Shown here in pieces: positions 1-8,791 of a stretch of DNA of 44,018 bases. The stretch's first letter is position 1, and the number at the start of each line of letters is the position of its first letter. Location of the stretch: assembly GCA_902781045.1 (NCBI GenBank), contig CACZHT010000023.1, positions 1-44,018 on the forward strand. The letters run 5' to 3'. Below the pieces are notes generated by a model that was given only the letters and a program-made list of their open reading frames with translations, had not been told where the DNA came from and did not search any database. Source of the DNA: an uncultured Bacteroidales bacterium (lineage in GTDB: Bacteria > Bacteroidota > Bacteroidia > Bacteroidales > Muribaculaceae). The translations under genes were made by a program, and so were the position numbers.

Positions 1-1
1 C

Positions 2-136
2 GTGGGCGTTAGCCGCCAGACCATCAACGCCATCGAGTCGTGCAAGTATGTGCCCTCGGCAGTGCTGGCCATGAAGATTGCCCGCACTTTTGAGAAGCCC
101 GTCGAGAGCATTTTCAGTCTCGAAGAAGGAGACTGA
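2..136 (+). CDS. C-terminal part of an XRE-family helix-turn-helix regulator
   Basis: The window opens inside this gene, so only the last 44 residues and the TGA stop are visible. The first visible residues match the recognition helix of the short Cro/C1-type HTH proteins ([10 protein letters not shown]), followed by the usual helix with LAMKIA and the closing segment with VESIF. Proteins of this type are about 65-75 residues long and bind DNA as small cytoplasmic repressors. What it controls cannot be seen because the upstream side is outside the window. An insertion sequence starts about 105 bp downstream. Family confident; target unknown. Confidence 0.85.
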   Translation: MGVSRQTINAIESCKYVPSAVLAMKIARTFEKPVESIFSLEEGD

Positions 137-139
137 GGG

Positions 140-227
140 AATTGAGAATTAAGAATTAATTATTGAGACCGATGCGCTGGTGGTAGACGAAAGTATTGGC
201 TGAACTACTGAACTATCAAACTACTAA
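140..227. repeat. AT-rich intergenic short-period repeats
   Basis: Two low-complexity tracts lie in the gap after the regulator: one built on the word GAATTAA (about 140-161) and one of roughly 8-bp units of the type CTGAACTA/TCAAACTA (about 200-227). They resemble in style, not in exact sequence, the other short-period intergenic tracts of this window. No function is known to me. Confidence 0.6.
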
Positions 228-241
228 AGAAGCATTAAAAA

Positions 242-260
242 AACCCGTTGGCGGAATTAA
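242..260 (+). repeat. Left terminal inverted repeat of the IS982 element
   Basis: The 19-bp sequence here is the exact reverse complement of 1247-1265. It overlaps the transposase stop codon at 257-259. Confidence 0.9.
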
Positions 261-1156
261 GCGAGCGCATACTTGATTCTGCCGATGGGTCTGTTATTAA
301 TCTTGTTTATGTATTGTGCAACAGTAAGTGCGCTCACCTTACTGATGATTCTTGTGAAGAAGCCCAGCCAATCCTTTGCGTAATTCCGCATGATGTTGAA
401 TTGGTCGGTGAATTGCGAAAAAATCGTTTCGATTCTCTTTCTCGCCTTGCCGAAAGGCTTGTAGAAAGGTTTCCAATCTTTCTGGTTGCATCGATACGGC
501 ACCTCCAGGCTGATGTGTGCCGTTTTGAACAAGTTGAGTTGCAGCTCTACGTTGATATATCCTCGGTCTCCGATGTTAGTGCAGTTGAAATAATCTTGCT
601 GCACATCGTTCAGATAATTAATGTCATGTACACTCGCCTGGGTCAAGTCGTAGGAGTGGATAACTCCTGAAACTCCACAAACAGCATGTAGCTTATAACC
701 AAAGTAGTACATCGCTTGGGATGCGCAATATCCGAAATTAGGTGCTTTTCCGATGCAGGTTTTGCCCATCATGTTGCGTTTTCCTAGCGCGAGCTGACAA
801 ACCTTTACAGGTTTGGAGTCGATGATGAAGACATCTTCGCCGCCATCAATTTTTGTCACCATTCGTTTGCGGATTTTCTCGCACAGTTCTGCGGTGAATT
901 TGCGATGGTCGTTGTATTGGCGGCGTGATATGAGGTTGGTCATCTTGTCACGATACTCTTCAAGCTTAGCGAACAGATAACACTCGCTGTCAAGCTCCAT
1001 GCTTTCAGCAGTGAGGCTGAGGGCTATCACTTCAAGATCGCTGAACCTTGGGGCAACACCAGAACGTGGTATATTTCCCTTGTCGTTGACTAAATCTTTC
1101 GCAAGATACTTGCATACCTCAAGAATTTTGACGAAATTTGCAAACAAGTTGTGCAT
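257..1156 (-). CDS. IS982-family transposase
   Basis: DDE transposase of about 299 residues that catalyses movement of the surrounding IS. Visible motifs are the first catalytic Asp in the segment FIIDSKPVKVC, the second in IGDRGYI, and the Glu in RKRIETIFSQF, all in the order and spacing known from the IS982 family. I place the start at the ATG reading MHNLFANF (1156), where relatives normally begin. The frame stays open to an earlier ATG at 1228, giving 323 residues with an extra AT-rich leader that sits next to the right inverted repeat. The reading frame is intact, so the element may still be active. Confidence 0.9.
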   Translation of the reverse strand: MHNLFANFVKILEVCKYLAKDLVNDKGNIPRSGVAPRFSDLEVIALSLTAESMELDSECYLFAKLEEYRDKMTNLISRRQYNDHRKFTAELCEKIRKRMVTKIDGGEDVFIIDSKPVKVCQLALGKRNMMGKTCIGKAPNFGYCASQAMYYFGYKLHAVCGVSGVIHSYDLTQASVHDINYLNDVQQDYFNCTNIGDRGYINVELQLNLFKTAHISLEVPYRCNQKDWKPFYKPFGKARKRIETIFSQFTDQFNIMRNYAKDWLGFFTRIISKVSALTVAQYINKINNRPIGRIKYALA

Positions 1157-1246
1157 AGCGGTGATTTTTGTCGTTTTTATTTTCACCACTAAATTACTAA
1201 AAATCAGCAATATGCACAACTTTTTCATAGTTAATTTAGTATAAAA

Positions 1247-1265
1247 TTAATTCCGCCAACGGGTT
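1247..1265 (-). repeat. Right terminal inverted repeat of the IS982 element
   Basis: Exact reverse complement of 242-260. It ends 15 bp before the ATG of the DUF2339 gene, so the leader and any native promoter of that gene are separated from it by the IS. Confidence 0.9.
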
Positions 1266-1279
1266 AAATAAACCTGACT

Positions 1280-3574
1280 ATGGAATTTGTAGCACTTCTA
1301 TTACTGGCTGCGTTAATCTATGTGATTAGCGTGGTGCGAGATACAAACTCGAAGGTTGACCAACTGAGCCAACGCGTCGAGGAACTAGCCTATTGGCAAC
1401 AGGTTGCCGCAAACGAGGTGTTACACCCCACCCTTGGAACACCAATGGCCGAGACAGGAGCACCCAACGTGCCAGAACCCGAGCCCGTTCCTATGCCCGA
1501 ACCTGTGCTCGAACCTGTTCAACCTACGCCCACCCCGCCACCGCTTGAGCAATGGGAGCCTGAGGCTATTGTCCAGCCCATTGCAGAAGCAGAGGTTGAA
1601 CCACAGCAAGTTGCTGAAGAGGAAGTTCAGGAGCCTGTGGTCCACGAAGGCCGCAACTTCGAGAAATTCATTGGCGAGAACCTGTTTGGCAAGATTGGTG
1701 TCATCGTGTTTATCATCGGCATCGGATTCTTTGTCAAGTATGCCATCGACAACAACTGGATCAACGAGGTGGCACGCACCATCCTGGGATATGCGGTGAG
1801 CGTGGCGATGCTGGGCATCGGCGCCCGACTGCATCGGCAGTACCGCACCTACAGTTCGCTCATCATGGGCGGTGCCTTCGGTGTGGCCTATGTGACCACC
1901 GCTGTGGCCTATCACTACTACCATCTGTTCGGGTCGACGGTGGCTTTCGGCATCCTGGTGGGCGTGACCATCCTGATGGCTGCCCTAGCCTATATCACCG
2001 ACAAGCGCGAGTTGGCTATCGTCGCCCTGGTCGGCGGCTTTATCGCGCCATTCATCGCCAGCAACGAGCATGGCAGTGTGGTGGCCCTATTCAGCTATAT
2101 CCTAGTGCTGAATCTAGGCATGACGGCATTGTCGCTGATCAAACGCTGGAGCGAACTGCCCATCATCGCTTGTGCCGCAACGTGGGCGTTGCTCTTCATG
2201 TTTGGCAAAGACTATGATGAGAACTATAACCACACACAACGCATCTTATTGGCACTGAGCACATGCTATCTGCTGCTCTTCATGGCCTCGGCCACCCATA
2301 CGCTGCATCGTGACGCGAGACGCTGGCAGGGGCGCATCCTGGCCGCGATGCTGGTTTTCAATAGTTTTGTCTATCTGCTGTTCAACATCGATTGTAGTCA
2401 CTATTTCAGCCACTGGAATGACGGCTTGTTCTGCACATTCATCGCGCTGTGCCATGTGGCGTGCATCGCTCTCATCTGGCGCAAACGCAGCGGCAGTCCG
2501 CTGGCCTACCACACTCACCTGGCAATGGTCATCTCATTCCTTGCCATCGCTGTGCCCATTGAGTTCAGCAACTTCCAGATTGTCACGCTCGTGTGGGCAG
2601 TTCAGACGGCTATTGTATTCTATCTGTATGCCCGCTCGCACACGCGCACATTTGCGTGGAGCAGTTTCGCACTGGCGGCACTCACCCTCATCAGCTATCT
2701 GAGCCACAGCCTATTCACTGCGGCATCGGGAGCGCACATGTTTGCCAACAGCGACTTTGCCCGCGGCATCGTCTACGCCGGCAGCGCACTGGCCGTGGCG
2801 CTGATGTGCGACCGCAATCTGGGGCAGTTGCGCCAGGCATGGAAGATTGAGTGGGAGCCCATCACCATTACCTCCTATCTGGTCGCCATCGGTGTGTTCT
2901 ACAAAGCATTTGTCACCGAGTTCTACTGTCACTTACCCGCACCGCTCGCAGGAGCCATGATCGGGTTGTTCACAGCCGTGCTGGTGCTGGGACTGTGCCT
3001 CACCTTCTACAAGCGCGTGACCATCGACAACAATCTGGCGCTACATCTGCTGATGGGCTTTGTGAGCATGATGACCCTTGCTGTTCAGTCTGTGGTGGTG
3101 ACCACCCCCATCCACGGCATCGGCACCATCGCTGTGCAGTGGCTCAACGTGATGGCTGTTGCGGCCACCTTGGCATTCATCGCACGGTTGTACTACCGGG
3201 CCAACTGGCCTGGCGAGCGCTGGGTGACGATCGTGCTCAATGTGCTGGCAACGGTCGCGGTTGTGTCTTGTGCTCGATTGCTGTTGTTGCAAAGCGGAGT
3301 CACCGACTTCAGCGCAGGCCTGTCGCTTTCGCTGGCAGTGGCTGGATTTGCCCAAATGTTGCTGGGCATGCGGTTGCATCATAAGGACTTGCGCATCGTC
3401 AGCCTGTTCACCCTCGGGCTGGTGCTGGTCAAACTCGTGCTGAACGACCTGTGGAGCATGCCGACCGTGGGCAAAATCATCACCTTCATCGTGCTTGGCT
3501 TGCTGCTGCTTGTGCTGTCGTTCCTCTACCAGCGGCTCAAGAACGTCCTCTTCGACGACGATGTAGCCCAATAG
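1280..3574 (+). CDS. DUF2339 family multi-pass membrane protein
   Basis: 764 residues. The N-terminus has one hydrophobic helix (about residues 3-17), a short coiled-coil-like stretch (about 20-45), then a Pro/Glu/Val-rich linker (about 50-125). From about residue 130 the protein is a long series of transmembrane helices reaching the C-terminus, opening with a FGKIGVIVFIIGIGFFVKYA-like segment typical of DUF2339. The family is a predicted inner-membrane protein of unknown biochemical role. The ATG lies 15 bp after the IS982 right end, so expression may now depend on the IS or on promoter sequence close to it. Length is normal for the family and no defect is seen in the reading frame. Confidence 0.85.
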   Translation: MEFVALLLLAALIYVISVVRDTNSKVDQLSQRVEELAYWQQVAANEVLHPTLGTPMAETGAPNVPEPEPVPMPEPVLEPVQPTPTPPPLEQWEPEAIVQPIAEAEVEPQQVAEEEVQEPVVHEGRNFEKFIGENLFGKIGVIVFIIGIGFFVKYAIDNNWINEVARTILGYAVSVAMLGIGARLHRQYRTYSSLIMGGAFGVAYVTTAVAYHYYHLFGSTVAFGILVGVTILMAALAYITDKRELAIVALVGGFIAPFIASNEHGSVVALFSYILVLNLGMTALSLIKRWSELPIIACAATWALLFMFGKDYDENYNHTQRILLALSTCYLLLFMASATHTLHRDARRWQGRILAAMLVFNSFVYLLFNIDCSHYFSHWNDGLFCTFIALCHVACIALIWRKRSGSPLAYHTHLAMVISFLAIAVPIEFSNFQIVTLVWAVQTAIVFYLYARSHTRTFAWSSFALAALTLISYLSHSLFTAASGAHMFANSDFARGIVYAGSALAVALMCDRNLGQLRQAWKIEWEPITITSYLVAIGVFYKAFVTEFYCHLPAPLAGAMIGLFTAVLVLGLCLTFYKRVTIDNNLALHLLMGFVSMMTLAVQSVVVTTPIHGIGTIAVQWLNVMAVAATLAFIARLYYRANWPGERWVTIVLNVLATVAVVSCARLLLLQSGVTDFSAGLSLSLAVAGFAQMLLGMRLHHKDLRIVSLFTLGLVLVKLVLNDLWSMPTVGKIITFIVLGLLLLVLSFLYQRLKNVLFDDDVAQ

Positions 3575-3648
3575 TCCACAAGCGCTGTTCCTCAGTTCTA
3601 CAGACCGCTTAATCGCACAATGGTGGCAAACAAATTTTGCTGCACATT

Positions 3649-3679
3649 TTGGTCAATTCAGATTTTTGTATTATCTTTG
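3649..3679 (+). promoter_or_regulatory. Bacteroidota-type promoter of the Rpn-family gene
   Basis: A TTG at 3649-3651 (in a TTTTGG context) is followed after 20 bp by TATCTTTG at 3672-3679, matching the -33/-7 pattern of the primary Bacteroidota sigma factor. It lies just upstream of the ATG at 3707 and supports that start over the earlier in-frame one at 3620. Confidence 0.7.
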
Positions 3680-3706
3680 CTCACAGAATCTAAAACGACA
3701 CCGATT

Positions 3707-4672
3707 ATGGCTAAGTATCTCAATCCGAAAGCCGACTTGACTTTCAAGAAAGTCTTTGGCGAACACAAGGACTTGGTGACCAGCTTTCTCAATGCGATGC
3801 TCCCCATCGACAAGGATGCTCCCATTGAGTCTATCGAGTATCTCTCGCCCGAGATGGTGCCCGAGAATCCCGCACGCAAATACAGCATCGTGGACGTGCG
3901 GTGTACCGACCAATTGGGCAGGCAGTTCATCGTCGAGATGCAGATGATCTGGTCGCCCGAGTTCAAGAGTCGCGTGCTGTTCAACGCCTCGAAGGCCTAC
4001 GTCCGCCAGCTGGACCAAGGCGAGAACTACCACTTGCTGCAGCCGGTGTATTCGCTCAATCTGGTGAACGAAATCTTTGAACCCGACATCGAGGGCTACT
4101 ACCATCACTACTCGATGGTGCATCTTGAGCATACCGACAAGGTCATCGAGGGACTCCACCTTGTGTTTATCGAGCTGCCCAAGTTCAAACCACAGACTTT
4201 CAACGAGAAGAAGATGCAAGTGCTGTGGCTGCGCTATCTCACAGAGATAGACGAGCAGACCACCGAGATCCCTGCTGAGCTTCTTGAAGAGCCGCAAGTC
4301 AAGAAGGCCATTGACGTGCTTGAGGTGTCGGCTTTCACTCGTGCAGAGTTGGAAGGCTACGACAAGTTCTGGGACATGGTCAGTGTAGAAAAGACCATAT
4401 TCAGTTCGGCTGAGCGAAGGGGACTTGAACGAGGGCTATCCGAGGGAATGGCCAAAGGCCTGGCAAAGGGAATGGCCGAAGGCTTAGCCAAGGGTATGGA
4501 AAAGGGTATGGAAAAGGGAATGGAAAAGGGAATGGCCGAAGGTTTGGCCAAGGGAGAAGCCAAAGGACGCGCCGAGGGCATACTTGACACCGCACGAAAA
4601 ATGCTGGCGGCAGGCATCGACAAATCAACCATCGCTCAAATCACAGGGCTTGACCCGGATTTGATTGACTGA
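3707..4672 (+). CDS. Rpn family recombination-promoting nuclease / PD-(D/E)XK transposase-like protein
   Basis: 321 residues from the start MAKYLNPKAD, which is the conserved N-terminus of this family. The frame opens earlier at 3620, but that part overlaps the promoter and is not family-like. The nuclease core is of the PD-(D/E)XK type, with likely metal-binding residues D63 (SIVDVR) and E77/Q79 (FIVEMQM). Residues about 95-230 form the usual YVRQL...FIELPKF region. The tail from about residue 245 is a run of four-residue units of the KGMA/EGLA/KGME type. Relatives stimulate RecA-independent recombination, and many copies occur per Bacteroidales genome. The repeated tail is coded by near-identical DNA units and may vary in length. 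Confidence 0.85.
   Translation: MAKYLNPKADLTFKKVFGEHKDLVTSFLNAMLPIDKDAPIESIEYLSPEMVPENPARKYSIVDVRCTDQLGRQFIVEMQMIWSPEFKSRVLFNASKAYVRQLDQGENYHLLQPVYSLNLVNEIFEPDIEGYYHHYSMVHLEHTDKVIEGLHLVFIELPKFKPQTFNEKKMQVLWLRYLTEIDEQTTEIPAELLEEPQVKKAIDVLEVSAFTRAELEGYDKFWDMVSVEKTIFSSAERRGLERGLSEGMAKGLAKGMAEGLAKGMEKGMEKGMEKGMAEGLAKGEAKGRAEGILDTARKMLAAGIDKSTIAQITGLDPDLID
4436..4568 (+). repeat. In-frame 12/24-bp tandem repeats in the Rpn-family gene
   Basis: The DNA coding the Gly-rich tail repeats 12-bp units such as GGAATGGAAAAG and GGAATGGCCGAA. All are multiples of three, so gain or loss of units would keep the frame. Confidence 0.8.
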
Positions 4673-4693
4673 GCTGCCGACCTAGCGACCAAC

Positions 4694-4735
4694 TTATCCC
4701 CTCACTTTCGCAATGCCTGACAAGTGAGGGGATAA
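4694..4735 (+). terminator. Hairpin downstream of the Rpn-family gene
   Basis: Perfect 14-bp stem (4694-4707 with 4722-4735) and a 14-nt loop, 21 bp after the stop codon. Only a weak T-run follows, so it may act as a terminator or an mRNA 3' stabiliser. Confidence 0.65.
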
Positions 4736-4783
4736 CTTTGTCAACCCTCCTTAAATAAAAAAAAGCAGAAAAAAGATTGTGGG

Positions 4784-4817
4784 TTGAGTGTTATTTGCAC
4801 AAAAAGCAGTAATTTTG
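4784..4817 (+). promoter_or_regulatory. Probable promoter of the ileS operon
   Basis: A clear -7 box TAATTTTG lies at 4810-4817, 30 bp before the ileS ATG. The best -33 TTG is at 4784-4786, with a spacer of 23 bp, longer than the usual 19-21. The -7 assignment is firm, the -33 is not. Confidence 0.5.
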
Positions 4818-4846
4818 CCGATTGTTTTTGACATCACAATTGAAAT

Positions 4847-7800
4847 ATGAAGAAATACAACGAATATAACCGATTTAATCTCTCGGACATCAACAAGGAG
4901 GTCCTGGAGATGTGGGACCGCGAGGGCGTGTTCCATGCTAGCGTCGGCGAGCGCGAGGGTGCGCCGTCGTTTGTGTTCTATGAGGGTCCCCCCAGTGCCA
5001 ACGGCATGCCGGGCATCCACCATGTGATGGCTCGCACGCTCAAGGACATCGTGTGCCGCTACAAGACCATGCGTGGCTACCAGGTGCTGCGCAAGGCCGG
5101 CTGGGACACCCACGGTCTGCCTGTGGAGCTGGGCGTGGAGAAGTCGCTGGGTATCACCAAGGAAGACATCGGCAAGAAAATCAGCGTCGATGACTACAAT
5201 GACAGTTGCCGCCGCGAGGTGATGAAGTACACCCGTGAGTGGGAAGACCTGACCCACCGCATGGGCTACTGGGTGGACATGAAGAATCCCTACATCACCT
5301 ACAAGAACAGCTACATCGAGACCCTGTGGTGGCTGCTCAAACAGCTCTATAACAAGGGACTGCTCTACAAGGGCTACACCATCCAGCCCTACTCACCCGC
5401 CGCCGGCACTGGCTTGAGCTCTCACGAGTTGAACATGCCAGGCTGCTACCGCGATGTCAAGGATCAGACCGTGACGGCACAGTTTACTGTGGTCAAGAAT
5501 GACCACCCAGTGGTGCGTGCCATCATGGACAAGGCCGATGCGGGCTTTGAGCACCTGACTATACTTGCCTGGACCACCACGCCGTGGACCCTGCCCAGCA
5601 ACACCGCATTGTGCGTCGGTCCCAAGATTGACTATGTTGCCGTCGAGAGTTACAACCCCTACAACGGCAGCCCCGCCATCTACCTGCTGGCCAAGGCTAG
5701 GCTGAACGCCTACTTCAAGGCCGAGGGACAGGAGAAAGCGCTGACCGACTACCAACCTGGCGACAAGGTGATTCCTTGGAAGGTGATTGGCGAGTTCACG
5801 GGCAACGACCTGCTTGACATCCACTTCGAGCAACTCTTCCCCTGGGTGAAGCCCGTCGACAAGGTCGACGACCAGATTGTGGGCAACGACAATGGGTTCC
5901 GCGTCATCCCCGGCGACTATGTCACCACCGAGGACGGTACGGGCATCGTGCACATCGCACCCACCTTTGGTGCCGACGACGCCGCCGTGGCCAAGGCTGC
6001 CGGCGTGCCAGCACTCTATATGATCAACAAGAAGTTGGAGACCCGCCCCATGGTGGATTTCAGCGGCAAATACTATCTTCTTGAAGACCTTGACGAGGAC
6101 TTTGTGGCTCGATTTGTCGATGTCGACCTCTATAAGGAGTATGCCGGCGCATGGGTCAAGAATGCCTACGACCCGCAGTACACTGTCAATGGCAAGTATG
6201 ACGAGGAGGCCGCCACCAAGGCCGAGGACCTGAACGTCTACATCTGCGTGCGCATGAAGCAGGCCGGCACAGCATTCAAGATTGAGAAGCACGTGCACAA
6301 TTATCCGCACTGCTGGCGCACCGACAAGCCCGTGCTTTACTACCCGCTCGACAGCTGGTTTATCCGTGCCACGGCCGCCCGCGACCGCATGGTCGAGTTG
6401 AACAAGACCATCAACTGGAAGCCCGAGTCGACTGGCACTGGCCGCTTCGGCAAGTGGCTCGAGAACCTCAACGACTGGAACCTGAGCCGCTCGCGCTACT
6501 GGGGCACACCGCTGCCCATCTGGCGCAGCGAGGACGGCGAGGAACTGTGCATCGGCAGCATTGAGGAGCTCTACAACGAGATTGACAAGGCTGTGGCCGC
6601 CGGCGTGATGGCTAGCAACCCCTATCGCGACAAGGGCTTTGTGCCGGGCGACTACAGCGAGGAGAACTACAATAAGATTGACATCCACCGCCCATACGTG
6701 GACGACATCGTGCTGGTGAGCCCCACAGGCAAGCCCATGAAGCGCGAGTTGGACCTGATTGACGTGTGGTTTGACAGTGGTGCAATGCCCTATGCCCAGC
6801 AGCACTACCCCTTTGAGAACAAGGAGTTGGTGGACAGTGGCCGTGCCTTCCCTGCCGACTTCATCGCCGAGGGCGTCGACCAGACGCGTGGTTGGTTCTA
6901 CACACTGCATGCCATCGCCACGATGGTGTTCGACAGTGTGTCGTACAAGAGCGTCATCAGCAACGGCCTGGTGCTGGACAAGAACGGTGCCAAGATGAGC
7001 AAGCGACTGGGCAACGCAGTCGACCCGTTCAAGACCATCGAGGACTATGGCAGTGACCCCGTGCGCTGGTACATGATCAGCAACTCGTCGCCTTGGGACA
7101 ACCTGAAGTTTGACACTGACGGTGTACAGGAGGTGAGCCGCAAATTCTTCGGTACTCTCTACAACACCTATTCGTTCTTTGCCCTGTATGCCAATGTTGA
7201 CGGCTTCGACCGCGACGCTGCACAGGTGCCCATGAGCGAGCGTCCCGAGATTGACCGCTGGATTATCTCGCTGCTCAACACGCTGGTCAAGACCGTTCGG
7301 GCCGAGCTTGACGACTACGAGCCCACCCGTGCCGCCCGTGCCATCAGCACGTTTGTTGGCGACCACCTGAGCAACTGGTATGTGCGACTAAACCGCAAGC
7401 GCTTCTGGGGCGGGGAGATGACCACCGACAAGTTGGCGGCCTATCAGACGCTGCATGAGTGCCTGACCACCGTGTCGATGCTCATGGCGCCGGTGTCGCC
7501 GTTCTTTGCCGACCGCCTGTATCGCGACCTCACCGGCAGCGAGAAGTCGGTGCATCTGGCGCTGTATCCCGAGCCTAACGAGGCTCTCATTGACCGCCAG
7601 CTCGAAGACCGCATGCAGGTGGCTCAGGACACCACGTCGATGGTGCTGGCCTTGCGCCGCAAGCAGAATATAAAGGTGCGTCAGCCCCTGACGAGCATCA
7701 TGGTTCCTGTGGCCGACGACAAACAGCGTCGCGACATCGAGGCCGTGGCCGAACTCATCAAGAGCGAGGTCAACGTCAAGGAAATCAAGTTGGTGGGCAA

Positions 7801-8341
7801 CGATGCCGGCATTCTGGTCAAGCGTGTCAAGCCCGACTTCAAGGTGCTGGGCAAGAAACTGGGTAAGAACATGAAGGCTGTGGCCGCCGCCCTGTCGCAG
7901 ATGGCGCAACCCGACATCATTGCCTTCGAGAAGTCAGGACAAGCAACATTTGATGTCGACGGCACTCCCATCACGGTCGAGCTGGCCGATGTAGAGGTCA
8001 TCAGCGAGGACATCCCCGGATGGCTGGTGGCCAACGAGGGCAACCTGACGGTGGCACTGGACATCACCCTGACCGACGAGTTGCGCAACGAGGGCATGGC
8101 CCGCGAGCTGGTCAACCGCATCCAGAACATCCGCAAAGCCAAGAACTTCGACATCACCGACAAGGTGGTGGTGCGTCTGCAGCCCGACGAGCGCGTGACT
8201 GCAGCTGTCGAGCACTATGGCGAATACATCGCCCAGCAGGTGCAGGCTGTGAGTGTGACCGTCCAGGCAGTCGACCACGATGACACTGTCGATGCCGAGA
8301 AGGATGACCTCAAGGTGCACATGACGGTCGACAAAGCCTGA
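4847..8341 (+). CDS. ileS: Isoleucine--tRNA ligase
   Basis: 1164 residues, a full-length class I aminoacyl-tRNA synthetase that charges tRNA-Ile in the cytoplasm. The HIGH-equivalent signature is the segment PPSANGMPGIHHV (about residues 48-60), in the variant form common in Bacteroidota. The editing (CP1) domain spans roughly 190-400, with WTTTPWTLPSN near its start. The KMSKS loop is KMSKR at about 716-720, and the anticodon-binding region follows, with the tail rich in charged residues. It heads a tight cluster with the DksA-like gene, lspA and a DUF4296 lipoprotein gene. The start has the expected MKKYNEYNRFNLSDI opening and lies 30 bp after a -7 box. Confidence 0.97.
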   Translation: MKKYNEYNRFNLSDINKEVLEMWDREGVFHASVGEREGAPSFVFYEGPPSANGMPGIHHVMARTLKDIVCRYKTMRGYQVLRKAGWDTHGLPVELGVEKSLGITKEDIGKKISVDDYNDSCRREVMKYTREWEDLTHRMGYWVDMKNPYITYKNSYIETLWWLLKQLYNKGLLYKGYTIQPYSPAAGTGLSSHELNMPGCYRDVKDQTVTAQFTVVKNDHPVVRAIMDKADAGFEHLTILAWTTTPWTLPSNTALCVGPKIDYVAVESYNPYNGSPAIYLLAKARLNAYFKAEGQEKALTDYQPGDKVIPWKVIGEFTGNDLLDIHFEQLFPWVKPVDKVDDQIVGNDNGFRVIPGDYVTTEDGTGIVHIAPTFGADDAAVAKAAGVPALYMINKKLETRPMVDFSGKYYLLEDLDEDFVARFVDVDLYKEYAGAWVKNAYDPQYTVNGKYDEEAATKAEDLNVYICVRMKQAGTAFKIEKHVHNYPHCWRTDKPVLYYPLDSWFIRATAARDRMVELNKTINWKPESTGTGRFGKWLENLNDWNLSRSRYWGTPLPIWRSEDGEELCIGSIEELYNEIDKAVAAGVMASNPYRDKGFVPGDYSEENYNKIDIHRPYVDDIVLVSPTGKPMKRELDLIDVWFDSGAMPYAQQHYPFENKELVDSGRAFPADFIAEGVDQTRGWFYTLHAIATMVFDSVSYKSVISNGLVLDKNGAKMSKRLGNAVDPFKTIEDYGSDPVRWYMISNSSPWDNLKFDTDGVQEVSRKFFGTLYNTYSFFALYANVDGFDRDAAQVPMSERPEIDRWIISLLNTLVKTVRAELDDYEPTRAARAISTFVGDHLSNWYVRLNRKRFWGGEMTTDKLAAYQTLHECLTTVSMLMAPVSPFFADRLYRDLTGSEKSVHLALYPEPNEALIDRQLEDRMQVAQDTTSMVLALRRKQNIKVRQPLTSIMVPVADDKQRRDIEAVAELIKSEVNVKEIKLVGNDAGILVKRVKPDFKVLGKKLGKNMKAVAAALSQMAQPDIIAFEKSGQATFDVDGTPITVELADVEVISEDIPGWLVANEGNLTVALDITLTDELRNEGMARELVNRIQNIRKAKNFDITDKVVVRLQPDERVTAAVEHYGEYIAQQVQAVSVTVQAVDHDDTVDAEKDDLKVHMTVDKA

Positions 8342-8410
8342 GATTGACTTAGAACCAACAACAAGAAGTAAGCATAATACATTATTCAATTCAACTCATT
8401 TATAAGGACA

Positions 8411-8791
8411 ATGGCTGAAGAGAAAGTGAGATATAGCGATGAGGAACTGCAGGAGTTCAAGCAGATTATCCTCGAGAAACTTGAACAGGCTCAAGCAAAC
8501 TATGACCTGCTCAAGGGCAACATTATGGTCGACGAGTCGGACCCTACATTCAAGGTCATGGAAGAGGGAGCCAACACGCTGAGCAAGGAGGAAGCCAGCC
8601 AGCGAGCACAGCGTCAACTGGAGTTTATCAACAAGCTCCAGGCAGCACTGCGCCGCATCGAGAATGGCACTTATGGCATCTGTCGCGTGACCGGCAAGCT
8701 CATCCCTAAAGGCCGCCTGTTGGCAGTGCCTCATGCAACAACCTCGATCGAGGGCAAGGAAATCGAGCAACAACGCAAGATGCGCCGATGA
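8411..8791 (+). CDS. TraR/DksA family transcriptional regulator
   Basis: 126 residues. The N-terminal half is a predicted coiled-coil (about 8-85), and the C-terminal part has the DksA-type segment GTYGICRVTGKLIP. In classical DksA a four-cysteine zinc finger follows, but here only C91 remains of the ligands, so zinc binding is probably lost. This is common in the Bacteroidota form of the family. DksA-like proteins enter the RNA polymerase secondary channel and modulate initiation, often with ppGpp. The stop codon overlaps the lspA start (ATGA at 8788-8791), indicating translational coupling. Whether it acts like E. coli DksA is not known from sequence. Confidence 0.88.
   Translation: MAEEKVRYSDEELQEFKQIILEKLEQAQANYDLLKGNIMVDESDPTFKVMEEGANTLSKEEASQRAQRQLEFINKLQAALRRIENGTYGICRVTGKLIPKGRLLAVPHATTSIEGKEIEQQRKMRR

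Larger units (their letters stand above)
242..1265 (-). mobile_element. IS982-family insertion sequence, about 1.02 kb
   Basis: A single transposase gene is enclosed by perfect 19-bp inverted repeats at 242-260 and 1247-1265. The outer bases fit the AC...GT ends usual for IS982 elements. The transposase stop codon lies inside the left repeat, as is common in compact elements. No convincing target duplication is seen because both flanks are A-rich. The element appears complete and has inserted between the regulator and the DUF2339 gene, ending 15 bp before the latter's start codon. Confidence 0.9.

Noticed and set aside
4740..4846. T-box or other riboswitch before ileS
   Set aside because: The gap is short and A-rich with a -7 box 30 bp before the ATG, leaving no room for a T-box leader. 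T-boxes are not known to me from this group.
5393..7366. Long antisense open frame (657 codons) opposite ileS
   Set aside because: It is the mirror of a high-GC, well-conserved coding region and its predicted protein has the Val/His/Leu-rich composition of antisense frames. The same applies to the long antisense frames opposite susC, susD and the RND gene.
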